Source: Geobacteraceae bacterium (GTDB lineage: Bacteria > Desulfobacterota > Desulfuromonadia > Geobacterales > Geobacteraceae). From it: a stretch of 43,982 nt of DNA. Shown here piece by piece: positions 27,895 through 37,223 of this stretch. The stretch's first letter is position 1. Every line of letters starts with the position of its first letter. The notes under the pieces are model-generated. The model saw nothing but the letters and a program-made list of their open reading frames with translations. It ran no database searches and was not told the origin of the DNA. The translations under genes and the position numbers were made by a program. The stretch lies in the NCBI GenBank assembly GCA_009773645.1, contig WSYB01000050.1:1-43982 (forward strand), given 5' to 3'.

Positions 27895-29211
27895 TCAGGT
27901 TTTATCATCCTTCCCCTTGAGCCACTCCATCCGTTCCTTGATGGTCTTCTCGTAACCATGCCCGGTGGGGTCGTAGAACTTCCGTTCCCTGAGCTGGTCA
28001 GGGAGGTAGCCTTGCGCCACGTATCCTTCGGCGAAATCGTGGGCATATTGGTAACCCTTTCCGTACCCGAGTTCCTTCATGAGGCGGGTAGGGGCGTTCC
28101 GGATGTGGAGCGGAACGGCAAGCCCGCCGCTCTTCCTCACTTCCGCCAGGGCTGCGTCGATCCCCGCATACGAGGCGTTGGACTTCGGTGCGGTGGCGAG
28201 ATAGGTGACCGCCTGGGCCAGGATGATCCTCCCTTCGGGCATTCCCACCAGTTGGAACCCCTGCAGGGCGGACACCGCCATCTGGAGCGCCCGTGGGTCG
28301 GCGTTGCCGATATCCTCGGAAGCCAGGATCACCATGCGGCGCAGAATGAAGAGAGGGTCTTCGCCTGCTTCGAGCATGCGGGCCAGCCAGTAGAGCGACG
28401 CGTCGGGATCGCTGCCGCGCATGGACTTGATGAAGGCGGAGATGACGTTGTAGTGTTCTTCTCCTCCCTTGTCGTAAAGAAGCGGCTTCTTCTGCACCGC
28501 CTCCCGGGCCGTTTCCAGGGTGATGCTGCTATCCCTGGCGAGTCTGGCTGCGGTTTCCAGGGTGTTGAGCGCCACCCTGGCGTCTCCTCCTGCCTGCTCC
28601 GCCATGAACGACAGCGCTTCGTCGCTTATGGTCAGCTTCAGGTGGCCTAAACCCCTTTCGGGGGCCGTCAGGGCCGACTGAAGTATCTTCGCCACTTCTT
28701 CGTCTTTCAACGGATTGAGCACCAGCACCTTGCAGCGGGATAGAAGCGGCGCAATCACCTCGAAAGAGGGGTTCTCCGTGGTTGCTCCGATGATGGTGAA
28801 CGTTCCCTTTTCCACGTGGGGGAGAAAGGCGTCCTGCTGGGATTTGTTGAAACGATGGATTTCATCCACAAACAGGATGGTCTTATTGCCGCGGTATTTG
28901 CGCTCTTCCTCCGCTTCCTTTACCACTTCACGGACTTCCTTGATCCCGGAAAGGATGGCGGAGAAAAAGATGAAGTGAGATTTGGTGGCGTTTGCGATGA
29001 TGCGGGCCAGGGTGGTCTTGCCTGACCCGGGAGGACCCCAGAAGATCAGGGAGGTGAGCTGGTCGGATTCGATAAGCCGTCTGAGCAGCTTCCCTTCCCC
29101 CAGGATATGCTCCTGCCCCACGAACTCGTCGAGGGTATGAGGTCGCATCCGCTCGGCGAGCGGCGCCTCCTTCAAATTTTCAGCTGCGGCTTTAGTATCA
29201 AAAAGGTCCAT
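27895..29211 (-). CDS. rarA: Replication-associated recombination protein RarA (MgsA), AAA+ ATPase
   Basis: A 438-aa clamp-loader-like ATPase. Walker A GPPGSGKT (59-66), Walker [17 protein letters not shown], sensor [11 protein letters not shown], arginine finger LSRCKV, and the C-terminal RarA domain with [16 protein letters not shown] and [14 protein letters not shown]. It acts at stalled or collapsed replication forks. 45 nt separate it from glgP upstream, filled by a heptad repeat. Confidence 0.95.
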   Translation of the reverse strand: MDLFDTKAAAENLKEAPLAERMRPHTLDEFVGQEHILGEGKLLRRLIESDQLTSLIFWGPPGSGKTTLARIIANATKSHFIFFSAILSGIKEVREVVKEAEEERKYRGNKTILFVDEIHRFNKSQQDAFLPHVEKGTFTIIGATTENPSFEVIAPLLSRCKVLVLNPLKDEEVAKILQSALTAPERGLGHLKLTISDEALSFMAEQAGGDARVALNTLETAARLARDSSITLETAREAVQKKPLLYDKGGEEHYNVISAFIKSMRGSDPDASLYWLARMLEAGEDPLFILRRMVILASEDIGNADPRALQMAVSALQGFQLVGMPEGRIILAQAVTYLATAPKSNASYAGIDAALAEVRKSGGLAVPLHIRNAPTRLMKELGYGKGYQYAHDFAEGYVAQGYLPDQLRERKFYDPTGHGYEKTIKERMEWLKGKDDKT

Positions 29212-29221
29212 ATAAACCCGA

Positions 29222-29278
29222 GTTCGAAGTTCTACGTTCTGCGTTTAAACCCGGAACCTATAACGTAGAAAGTTGAAC
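29222..29278. repeat. Heptad inverted repeat locus 8 (GTTCTAC word)
   Basis: Four direct units (GTTCGAA, GTTCTAC, GTTCTGC, GTTTAAA) at 29222-29249 and four units of the complement at 29251-29278. The glgP stop codon (29258-29260) and its last codons lie in the right arm. Confidence 0.85.
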
Positions 29279-31804
29279 GGTTTTTTCATCCGCCAGACAC
29301 ACCCCTTCATGCAGGCAGCGCTCGGCGTTGGCCTTTACTGCCAGGGTCTGCACATCCCAGATATCCCGGGCGTATTCGGCGATGGTCCGGTCGCTGGAAA
29401 ATTTCCCCATGCCCGCGGTATTGAGGATGGCCCGGCGGGCCCATTCTTCCTTTTCCTGATAGACCCTGCTTGCCTCTTCCTGGCAGTTGATGTATGGGGC
29501 GTAGTCGGCAAGGAGCATGTACCGGTCCCCTTGGTTCAGGAGGGCATCGACGATCGGTCTGAAGAGATCGGGACTGGCGGGGGAAAAGGCGCCGCCTGCG
29601 ATCATGTCCAGCGTCCTTTTCAATTCCGGATGACGGCTGTAGAACTCCCAGGGGTTGTACCCGTTTTTCCTGAGGGCGGCGACCTCTGCAGCGTCCATGC
29701 CGAAAATGAAAATGTTCTCCCGGCCCACCTCTTCCATGATTTCGATATTGGCGCCGTCCAGCGTGCCGATGGTCAAGGCGCCGTTCAGGGCGAACTTCAT
29801 GTTGCCGGTCCCTGATGCCTCGGTTCCCGCCGTGGAAATCTGCTCCGACAGGTCTGAGGCCGGGAAGATCTGTTCCGCCAGCGATACCCCGTAGTTGGCC
29901 AGGAAAACCACCTTCATCTTCTCCCCCACGTCGGGGTCGTTGTTTACCACCCCGGCCACGGCGTTGATGAGCCTTATGACGAGTTTCGCCATGAAATAGG
30001 AGTGGGCGGCCTTGCCGCTGAAGATGAAGGTCCGCGGCACGAACGGCTTTTGCGGGTCCGCCTTTATCCGATTGTAGAGGGTGATGATGTGGAGCAAATT
30101 CAGAAGCTGCCGCTTGTATTCGTGGAACCTTTTCACCTGGCAGTCGAACATGGAGTCCACATTGACCTGGATGCAGTTCTGCTTGAGTATGTATTCCGCC
30201 AGCCGTTGCTTGTTTTTCCTCTTTACCTCCCGCCATTTCCCAACAAACTCCATATCGTTCGCCAGCGGTTTCAACTTTTGCAGCTCGAACAGATCCGTCG
30301 TCCAGCCATCTCCCACATACTCGGAGATCAGGCCGGCCAGCCCTGGATTCGCCTTTTTAAGCCATCTCCTCTGGGTGATCCCGTTGGTTTTGTTGTTGAA
30401 CCGCTCGGGGTACATCTCATAAAAGTCCCGGAAAACATCAGCCTTCAGGATCTCCGTATGGAGGGCGGCGACCCCGTTTACGGAATGACTCCCGACGATT
30501 GCCAGGTGCGCCATCCTGATCTTTCTTTCCCAGTGTTCCTCGATCAAAGACATCCGCGCGAGCCGCGCCTCGTCTCCGGGAAAGCGTCTCTTCACCTCTT
30601 CCAGGAAGCGGTCGTTGATTTCGAAGATAATCTCCAGGTGCCTGGGGAGGATATGTTCGAAGAACCCGACTGGCCATTTTTCCAGCGCTTCCGGCAGGAT
30701 GGTGTGGTTGGTGTAGGCGAAGGTCCTGACAGTGATGTCCCAGGCGGCATTCCACTCAAGCCCCTCCTTGTCCATCAAAACCCGCATCAGCTCGGGGATG
30801 GCAAGCGCCGGGTGGGTGTCGTTCAGCTGGATCGCCACCTTTTCCGGGAGGAGTCCCAGGTCTGTGTGCATCTTCCTGAAGCGGTAGAGCACATCGAAAA
30901 TCGTCGCGGAGGCGAGGAAATACTCCTGTTTCAGGCGCAGTTCCTTCCCTTCGGGGATATCGTCGGCCGGATAGAGGACCTTGGAGATGTTCTCCGACAT
31001 CATCTTTTTCTCAACGGCCCGGATGTAGTTCCCCTCGTTGAAAAAATCGAGATTGAATTCGCGGGTCGATTTTGCGCTCCAGAGCCGCATGGTGTTGACG
31101 GTGTTGGTGGCGTATCCCGGAATCGGTGTGTCATGCGCCATGGCCATGACATCCTCGGTGTCAACCCAGGCGCGGTTTGTCTTGCCGTTTGCGTCCGTCC
31201 TGGACACCACCTTCCCGTAAAATTTGACCGGATGGAGGTGCTCCTGGCGGTCGAGCTCCCATGGATTGCGGTAACGGAGCCAGTTGTCGGGGATCTCCAC
31301 CTGGGCGCCGTCGACGATTTTCTGGCGGAAGATGCCGTATTCGTATCGGATGCCGTAGCCGTAGGCCGGTATCGACATGGTGGCCATGGAGTCGAGGAAG
31401 CAGGCCGCCAGTCTCCCCAGCCCGCCGTTGCCGAGGCCCGCATCCTGTTCCTGCTCAACCAGCTCTTCCAGCTCATGACCGAGCGCGCCCATCGCATCCT
31501 TGAAATCCTCCAGCATCTCCAGGTTGATCAGGCTGTTTCCCAGGGTGCGTCCCATGAGGAATTCCATGGAAACATAGTAAACCCTTTTCTGATCGCTGTT
31601 GTAGTATGCCTGTTGCGTATCCAGCCAGCGTTCCACCAGGCGGTCGCGCACCGAATAGGCCAGGGCGTTGAATAAGTCATTCCGGCTGGCGGTATATTTG
31701 TCTTTTCCCAGGGTATACTCCAGATGCTCCAGAAACGACTTTATGATGATCATCATGTTGTCCAGCTCGGCTACATTGCCGGTCTGTCGGACACGCTCTT
31801 CCAT
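29258..31804 (-). CDS. glgP: Glycogen/maltodextrin phosphorylase
   Basis: An 848-aa GT35 phosphorylase. Family blocks: RVYYVSMEFLMGR near the N-terminus, DAGLGNGGLGRLAACFLDS, NDTHPALAIPELMR, and the pyridoxal-phosphate lysine in EASGTGNMKFALNG (about residue 667). It releases glucose 1-phosphate from glycogen. With pfkA on the same strand it suggests a glycogen-to-glycolysis group. The C-terminal few residues are repeat-derived. Confidence 0.96.
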   Translation of the reverse strand: MEERVRQTGNVAELDNMMIIIKSFLEHLEYTLGKDKYTASRNDLFNALAYSVRDRLVERWLDTQQAYYNSDQKRVYYVSMEFLMGRTLGNSLINLEMLEDFKDAMGALGHELEELVEQEQDAGLGNGGLGRLAACFLDSMATMSIPAYGYGIRYEYGIFRQKIVDGAQVEIPDNWLRYRNPWELDRQEHLHPVKFYGKVVSRTDANGKTNRAWVDTEDVMAMAHDTPIPGYATNTVNTMRLWSAKSTREFNLDFFNEGNYIRAVEKKMMSENISKVLYPADDIPEGKELRLKQEYFLASATIFDVLYRFRKMHTDLGLLPEKVAIQLNDTHPALAIPELMRVLMDKEGLEWNAAWDITVRTFAYTNHTILPEALEKWPVGFFEHILPRHLEIIFEINDRFLEEVKRRFPGDEARLARMSLIEEHWERKIRMAHLAIVGSHSVNGVAALHTEILKADVFRDFYEMYPERFNNKTNGITQRRWLKKANPGLAGLISEYVGDGWTTDLFELQKLKPLANDMEFVGKWREVKRKNKQRLAEYILKQNCIQVNVDSMFDCQVKRFHEYKRQLLNLLHIITLYNRIKADPQKPFVPRTFIFSGKAAHSYFMAKLVIRLINAVAGVVNNDPDVGEKMKVVFLANYGVSLAEQIFPASDLSEQISTAGTEASGTGNMKFALNGALTIGTLDGANIEIMEEVGRENIFIFGMDAAEVAALRKNGYNPWEFYSRHPELKRTLDMIAGGAFSPASPDLFRPIVDALLNQGDRYMLLADYAPYINCQEEASRVYQEKEEWARRAILNTAGMGKFSSDRTIAEYARDIWDVQTLAVKANAERCLHEGVCLADEKTVQLSTL

Positions 31805-31958
31805 TATTCACCCCTCATCCGCTGTTTTGTATTTCCTGCTGCAGGCAACGGCAGCCATGGATACAGTTTATAGCGGGCATTCTATGGAATTTCCATTGGA
31901 CATGCCCTATGATATATGTTAGTAAAATCGTACTTATACCATAAATGAAGGCCATAAG

Positions 31959-32813
31959 ATGAAAAAAATCGCAATTCTTGCGAAAGTCCATGACCCGCGC
32001 TGCCAGGGGGTGGCCGAAGAGCTCGTCACATGGCTGGAAGCCAAGGGTCTTGTGCCGATGGTGGAGGCCCATCTGGCCCGCCATCTCGGCAATGCTCAGG
32101 GGGTCGACCCTGAAGGGATCGTTGCTTGCGCCGATATGGTGGTGGTCCTTGGCGGGGACGGCACCCTGATTTCGGCGGCGCGCCTGATCGGGGAGAGGGA
32201 GATACCGATCCTCGGGGTGAATCTCGGAAGCCTCGGCTTTCTCACCGAAATAACCCTGGCTGAACTCTATCCTGCACTGGAGCGCTGCCTGAAGGGGGAT
32301 TTCCGGGTGTCGGAGCGGATGATGCTTATGGCCATTGTTGTTCGGAGAGACCGGGAGATATCGACCCATCTGGTCTTAAACGACGTGGTGATCAACAAGG
32401 GAGCCCTGGCGCGCATTGTGGACCTGGAGACACTGGTCGACAATTTCTATCTGACCACATTCAAGGCCGACGGCCTCATCATATCGAGTCCCACCGGTTC
32501 CACAGGGTATTCCCTTGCCGCAGCCGGACCGATCATCCACCCCGCCCTGGAATGCCTTGTCCTCACCCCCATCTGTCCCCATACCCTTACCAACAGGCCG
32601 ATAGTGGTGGACGCGGGCGCGGAGATCACCATCAGACTGAAATCGGCGAACGAGGATGTGTTCCTCACCCTGGACGGACAGGTGGGTATGGAGCTTGAAG
32701 CGGGTGACGTGATTCGGATAAAAAAGGCGCAACACCATACGAAACTGATCATGTCCAGCAGTAAGGATTACTTTGAGGTACTCAGAACAAAATTGAAGTG
32801 GGGAGAAAGATAA
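31959..32813 (+). CDS. nadK: NAD kinase
   Basis: A 284-aa NAD kinase. VVVLGGDGTLI (about 65-72) is the nucleotide motif, GVNLGSLGFLTE follows, LNDVVINKG is the NE/D motif, and SPTGSTGYSLAAAGPI is the conserved glycine-rich block. It makes NADP from NAD and ATP. Divergent from glgP across 154 bp; no clear promoter chosen. The stop codon abuts a GGGAAGC repeat. Confidence 0.96.
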   Translation: MKKIAILAKVHDPRCQGVAEELVTWLEAKGLVPMVEAHLARHLGNAQGVDPEGIVACADMVVVLGGDGTLISAARLIGEREIPILGVNLGSLGFLTEITLAELYPALERCLKGDFRVSERMMLMAIVVRRDREISTHLVLNDVVINKGALARIVDLETLVDNFYLTTFKADGLIISSPTGSTGYSLAAAGPIIHPALECLVLTPICPHTLTNRPIVVDAGAEITIRLKSANEDVFLTLDGQVGMELEAGDVIRIKKAQHHTKLIMSSSKDYFEVLRTKLKWGER

Positions 32814-33020
32814 AGGCCGGGAAGCGATAAAGGCCGGGAAGCGGGAAGCGGAAAGATCGGAAAGCGGGAAGCGGAAAGATCGGAAAGCGGGAAGCGATAA
32901 AGGCCGGGAAGCGGGAAGCGGGACTCGCAAAACTTATCGACATGATTTAAAGAATTTAAGGTTGTACGCTTCCCGTTTCCCGGAAGTTCGCTTCCCGGAC
33001 CCCGCTTCCCGAATCACGAG
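32814..33020. repeat. Heptad inverted repeat locus 9 (GGGAAGC word)
   Basis: A long left arm of GGGAAGC and GGAAAGC units with interspersed GATAAAGGCC variants, an AT-rich centre (about 32930-32965), and a right arm of GCTTCCC/GTTTCCC units up to six bases before recN. Confidence 0.8.
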
Positions 33021-33025
33021 AAGTT

Positions 33026-34696
33026 ATGCTGACAGACCTGAACATCAGAAACTTTGCCATCATCGACGCGCTCCACGTGGCGTTTCGGCCGGGGCTGAAC
33101 GTCCTTACCGGCGAGACCGGGGCGGGGAAATCGATCATCATCGATGCGGTTAACCTCATCCTGGGGGGGCGCGCCTCCGCCGACCTGATCCGTACCGGCG
33201 AGGAAGATGCAGTGGTGGAGGCGCTGTTCGATCTCTCGCCCCACGCAGGGCTTCTGGCCGGGCTTGCGGAGATGGGGGTGGAGTGCGACGGTGACCTGCT
33301 GGTGAAACGTGTGGTCTCCCGTTCCGGCAAAAACCGCGTCTTCGTGGGGGGCGGCCTTTCCACCCTTGCCGCCCTTTCAGATTTGGCGAAGGCCTTGATC
33401 AACATTTACGGCCAGCATGAATCCCAGACCCTCCTCAAACCGGAAAATCATCTCATCCTCCTCGACGGATTCGCGGGTCTTGCGCCGCTGCGGGCGGAAT
33501 TTGCGGCCATTTATGAGGAATACCGCAAGGTCTTGGGGGAAATCGGGAAACTGGAGGAGGGGGAGCGGGAGGCGGCCCGGCGGATCGACCTCCTTGCGTT
33601 TCAGAGCGGGGAGATCGGCAAGGCGGCCCTTGTTCCCGGTGAAGAGGAGGAACTGGAGAGGGAGCGGCAGCTCCTTGCCCATGCGGAAAAGCTCCTCATG
33701 AACAGTCAAGGAGCGTTTGACCTTCTGTATGGCGGTGACGCCAGTATCCTAGGTCACCTCCAACGGGTAACGGCCGGCATCGGAGAGATCAGGAATATCG
33801 ACGGTTCGCTGGCAGAGGTATGTGAAGCCTTGAACGGGGCATATGCGCAGCTGGAAGACGCGGCGCTGTCACTCAGGGACTATGCCGCCAGGGTGGAGGC
33901 CGATCCGCGGCGTTTGCAGGAAGTAGACGACCGGCTCGACCTCTTAAACCGGCTGAAGAAGAAGTATGCGCCTACCGTAGAGGAGATAATTGCCTGCAAG
34001 TCGGAGATCGACCGGGAGCTGGATCTCCTCCGGAACCGTGAGCTGGCCAGGAGCGAGCTGGACAAGACCCTGGAGAAGCTGAAGGAACGGCTTGCGGCCA
34101 AGGGTGAGGAGCTTTCGGCAAAGCGGGCGACGGCGGCGAAGGAATTGAAGAAGGCCATGGAGCGGGAGCTGCACGAGCTCGCCATGAAAAATGCCGTTTT
34201 TGAAGTGGCGTTTGAGCGGCTTCCCGAACCGCGGTCTGTCGGTATGGAAGGGGCCGGTTTCCTCTTTTCCCCCAATCCCGGTGAGGCGCCGAAGCCGCTT
34301 GCCAGGATCGCCTCCGGCGGCGAGCTCTCCCGCCTGATGCTGGCCCTCAAGCAGGTCCACCCCGAGAGCGACGTGCCCACCCTGGTGTTCGACGAGGTGG
34401 ATAGCGGCATCGGCGGCGCCACTTCGGCGCTGGTGGGGAAAAAGCTGAAGAAGGTGGCCGCCGGCCAGCAGGTCCTCTGCATCACCCACCTCCCCCAGGT
34501 GGCGGCGTTTGCCGACCATCACTTCCGGGTGGAAAAGCGGGTCGAGGCGGGCCGCACCGTCACATCGGTCGCCGAACTTGGCGGGGATGAGCGGGTGGCG
34601 GAGATGGCCCGCATGCTGGGTGGAGTCAAGATAACGGAGAGGACCATGGAGCATGCCAGGGAGATGATCGAAGAAGCCCGCACCGGTGACCGGTGA
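33026..34696 (+). CDS. recN: DNA repair protein RecN
   Basis: A 556-aa SMC-like ATPase. Walker A GETGAGKS (29-36), a central coiled-coil region rich in Glu/Lys/Arg (about 150-370), ABC signature ASGGELSRLMLA and Walker B TLVFDEVDSGIGG (about 452). It acts in double-strand-break repair. Stop codon lies in the first units of the next heptad repeat. Confidence 0.96.
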   Translation: MLTDLNIRNFAIIDALHVAFRPGLNVLTGETGAGKSIIIDAVNLILGGRASADLIRTGEEDAVVEALFDLSPHAGLLAGLAEMGVECDGDLLVKRVVSRSGKNRVFVGGGLSTLAALSDLAKALINIYGQHESQTLLKPENHLILLDGFAGLAPLRAEFAAIYEEYRKVLGEIGKLEEGEREAARRIDLLAFQSGEIGKAALVPGEEEELERERQLLAHAEKLLMNSQGAFDLLYGGDASILGHLQRVTAGIGEIRNIDGSLAEVCEALNGAYAQLEDAALSLRDYAARVEADPRRLQEVDDRLDLLNRLKKKYAPTVEEIIACKSEIDRELDLLRNRELARSELDKTLEKLKERLAAKGEELSAKRATAAKELKKAMERELHELAMKNAVFEVAFERLPEPRSVGMEGAGFLFSPNPGEAPKPLARIASGGELSRLMLALKQVHPESDVPTLVFDEVDSGIGGATSALVGKKLKKVAAGQQVLCITHLPQVAAFADHHFRVEKRVEAGRTVTSVAELGGDERVAEMARMLGGVKITERTMEHAREMIEEARTGDR

Positions 34697-34734
34697 CCGG
34701 GAATCGGGAATCGGGAATCGGGAATCGGGAATGG
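34688..34734 (+). repeat. Heptad tandem repeat locus 10 (GTGACCG, then GGGAATC)
   Basis: Two GTGACCG units followed by about five GGGAATC units, exactly 7 nt apart. No complementary arm. The recN stop codon is the TGA of the first unit. Confidence 0.8.
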
Positions 34735-34774
34735 TTCCGGCTTCGCCGGTTTGGAATGAACCTAAAAACGGCAA

Positions 34775-34922
34775 TTGGACACGGATTAACACGGAAAAAG
34801 CGGATTAAAACTGATAATTCAAAGAGGGACTGGGCTACTACTGCAACAACCTTTTGGGTTAATGCTCTCAGTGGTTTAAATCCGTGAAAATCCGTATAAA
34901 TCAGATTTGATCCGTGTTCAAA
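34775..34922. repeat. Decamer inverted repeat (GGACACGGAT ends)
   Basis: Left arm from TTGGACACGGAT with 10-nt units, a unique centre of ~65 bp, and a right arm of AATCCGTGAA-type decamers ending ATCCGTGTTCAA. The termini are inverted copies with one mismatch. It occupies most of the gap between recN and the acetyltransferase. Confidence 0.75.
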
Positions 34923-34955
34923 ATGCTTTTTTATGTCTAGAATGAAAGGAATACC

Positions 34956-35408
34956 ATGCTCCGCAAGGCCTGCATACAGGACGTGAAAGATATCCAGAAG
35001 CTGCTCACCTTTTTTGCCAACCGGGGGGACATGCTCTCCCGCTCCCTCTCCGAACTGTACGAAGCGGTCCGCGATTTTTACGTCTGCGAGGAGGAGGGGA
35101 AGCTTCTCGGGACCGCTGCTCTCCATATCGTCTGGGAGGACCTGGCCGAGGTTCGTTCCGTGGCGGTGGCGGAGGACGCCGGCCGGAAGGGGATCGGGAC
35201 CCAGGTTGTCCAGGCCTGCATTGACGAAGCGCGGGTGCTGGGGCTAAGGCGGGTATTCTGCCTTACCTACAAGCCCAACTTCTTCGGCAAGTTCGGGTTT
35301 CGCATCGTGGACAAATCGGAGCTCCCCCACAAGGTATGGGGGGACTGCATGAAGTGCGTGAAGTTTCCGGATTGTGACGAGATAGCGATGATTCTGGATC
35401 TGGAGTGA
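34956..35408 (+). CDS. argA: GNAT acetyltransferase, short ArgA-type N-acetylglutamate synthase
   Basis: A 150-aa GNAT protein. VRSVAVAEDAGRKGIGTQVV is the acetyl-CoA binding motif, and the C-terminus CLTYKPNFFGKFGFRIVDKSELPHKVW...C..CVKFP.CDE is typical of the short amino-acid N-acetyltransferases used for arginine synthesis in many bacteria. AAAGGA lies upstream of the ATG. The arginine role is inferred from family resemblance; no other arg gene is nearby. Confidence 0.8.
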   Translation: MLRKACIQDVKDIQKLLTFFANRGDMLSRSLSELYEAVRDFYVCEEEGKLLGTAALHIVWEDLAEVRSVAVAEDAGRKGIGTQVVQACIDEARVLGLRRVFCLTYKPNFFGKFGFRIVDKSELPHKVWGDCMKCVKFPDCDEIAMILDLE

Positions 35409-35594
35409 GGCCGGGAAGCGGGAACTGCCGGGAAGCGGGAACCGGAACTGCCGGGAAGCGGGAACCGGGAACCGTAAAGGCATGGATTTTAGATTGTGCG
35501 CTTCCCGCTTCCCGAAAAAAAGGTTTACCACGCTTCCCGCTTCCCGGCCTTTAACGCTTCCCGGCCTTTAACGCTTCCCGGTCCCCGAAAAAGG
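35407..35594. repeat. Heptad inverted repeat locus 11 (GGGAAGC word)
   Basis: Starts at the argA stop codon. Left arm of GGGAAGC/GGGAACC units with GGAACTGCC variants, AT-rich centre, then a right arm of GCTTCCC units and a triplicated CCGGCCTTTAACGCTTC variant, ending at the ribosome-binding site of the next gene. Confidence 0.8.
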
Positions 35595-35603
35595 AGATTA
35601 ACG

Positions 35604-36941
35604 ATGGATTTTCAAGAGACCGCCGCCCGCATTGAGAGGCTCCTGCAATCCCGCGCCCTGGACGGCTACGAGATCATGCTCGGTGCTTCCCGCAACCTCT
35701 CAGTGGAGGTAAAGGAGCAGAAGGTGGATACCTTCAAGTGCTCCCAGCCGGTCGGGGTGAGCGTGCGGGTGCTGAAATCGAGGGGGATGGGGTTTTCCTT
35801 TTCCACCAGCCTGGACGAGACCGACCTCTCCCGGATGATCGACAACGCCGTTGTCGGCGCCGAAACCCAGACGCCGGACGAATTTCACGGTTTTCCCGGA
35901 CCGGAAGCCTACCCTGAAATTGAGGGGATGTGTGATGAAGGGCTCGTGGAGGTGCCGGAAGAGGATAAGGTGGCGCGCGCCATGGAACTGGAGCGGCTCG
36001 TGCTTGCCGCAGACCCCCGCATAAAACGGGTGAGGAAGAGCGCCTACGGCGAATCGAGCTTTGAGGTCTTTATCAGAAATTCCCTCGGGGTGGCAGGGAG
36101 CTATCGCTGCACTTCCGTTTCCAGCAGTGTGTCGGTCGTGGCGGAGGAGGGGGGCGATTCCCAGATGGGGTGGGATTTCGGTTTCAGCAACTATTTCTCG
36201 GGCGTTGATGTGGAGACGGTAGCCAAAGGCGCGGCTAAAAAGGCGGCAGGGCTTCTGGGGGCGCGCAGGATACCCACCATGCGCTCCCCGGCGGTGTTCG
36301 ACAACTACGTGGCGGCGGAGATCCTCGAAGTCCTGGCTCCCGCCTTCCTGGCCGAGAACGTGCAGAAGGGGAAGTCGCTACTGGCGGGGCGGATTGGGGA
36401 TAAGCCCTTTGCCCCTTCCCTGCGCATCAGGGACGACGGCACCTTGCCCGGCGGCATGGCCACCACCCCCTTCGACGGCGAGGGGGTGGCGCACCGGAAT
36501 AACATCCTGGTGGAAGACGGCGCCATTCTCGCCTATCTCTACGACAGCTACTTCGCCCGCAAGGCGGGGACGACCTCCACCGGCAATTCCGCGCGGGGCG
36601 GCGCCAAGAGCCCACCCAACATGGGGACGACCAACTTCTTCATCGAAAACGGCCCCGTCCCCGTTGCGGAGCTCCTCAAGGGGATCGAGCGGGGTGTGCT
36701 CATCACGGAGGTGATGGGGATGCACACCGCCAACTCCATCTCGGGCGATTTTTCCGTGGGAGCTGCCGGCTTTTTCATCGAAAAGGGTGAGGTCGTTTCC
36801 CCGGTGAAGGGGATCGCCATAGCGGGGAATATCCTCGATATCTTCCGGGATGTGGAGGGGGTGGGTAACGACCTCCGCTTCTTCAGCGGGATCGGCTCCC
36901 CTTCTCTGCGGATCGCAGCGCTCGACGTGAGCGGGGAGTGA
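35604..36941 (+). CDS. PmbA/TldE-like subunit of a TldD/TldE-type protease
   Basis: A 445-aa protein. The ATG at 35604 has AAGGAG seven bases upstream; the longer frame from 35496 runs into repeat sequence. It matches the PmbA/TldE family (GFSFSTSLDETDL, FDNYVAAEIL, STGNSARGG, ITEVMGMHTANSISGDFSVGA). No HExxxH metal motif, so it is the non-catalytic partner type rather than TldD. The TldD partner is not in the window. The pair processes peptides, e.g. microcin precursors in E. coli. Confidence 0.9.
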   Translation: MDFQETAARIERLLQSRALDGYEIMLGASRNLSVEVKEQKVDTFKCSQPVGVSVRVLKSRGMGFSFSTSLDETDLSRMIDNAVVGAETQTPDEFHGFPGPEAYPEIEGMCDEGLVEVPEEDKVARAMELERLVLAADPRIKRVRKSAYGESSFEVFIRNSLGVAGSYRCTSVSSSVSVVAEEGGDSQMGWDFGFSNYFSGVDVETVAKGAAKKAAGLLGARRIPTMRSPAVFDNYVAAEILEVLAPAFLAENVQKGKSLLAGRIGDKPFAPSLRIRDDGTLPGGMATTPFDGEGVAHRNNILVEDGAILAYLYDSYFARKAGTTSTGNSARGGAKSPPNMGTTNFFIENGPVPVAELLKGIERGVLITEVMGMHTANSISGDFSVGAAGFFIEKGEVVSPVKGIAIAGNILDIFRDVEGVGNDLRFFSGIGSPSLRIAALDVSGE

Positions 36942-36942
36942 T

Positions 36943-37047
36943 GTAAACAAAGTTTGCAATGTAAACTTTGTTTACGTTGTCGCCTATTTCCTTGTCCGGC
37001 TGGCCTTCACGGGCATATTTCATCTTTCAGTGTAAACTTAGTTTACA
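36943..37047. promoter_or_regulatory. Three GTAAAC-N3-GTTTAC palindromes (putative operators)
   Basis: Sites at 36943-36957 (second half degenerate), 36961-36975 and 37031-37047 (TGTAAACTTAGTTTACA, perfect). The first two are 18 bp apart and together also form a 13-bp inverted repeat. The spacing on one DNA face suggests binding of a dimeric regulator. The nearest downstream gene is the NERD-like gene at 37224; the regulator is not identified. Confidence 0.6.
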
Positions 37048-37223
37048 TTTTCCGATTCTCCCCGAACTCCCCTGCCTCTGTAACTACCTAATTATATTCT
37101 CATTTTGTATTTTATTGTAACTGGTACATTATTTGTAATATATGGGCAGTGCCTTATGCACCGGCATCGAATGGAGTCCTGCTTCATTCGTGGCTGACTG
37201 ACGCCTTGGAGAAGGACTGACCT
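37048..37223. other. AT-rich leader before the NERD-like gene
   Basis: No gene. Contains TTGTAACTGGTACATTATTTGTAATAT around 37115-37141, which has weak promoter character. Part of the likely control region of the next gene. Confidence 0.35.

Noticed and set aside
30002-31675. 557-aa plus-strand frame opposite glgP
   Set aside because: Antisense shadow of a clear glycogen phosphorylase; low-complexity His/Val/Asp-rich translation, no family resemblance.
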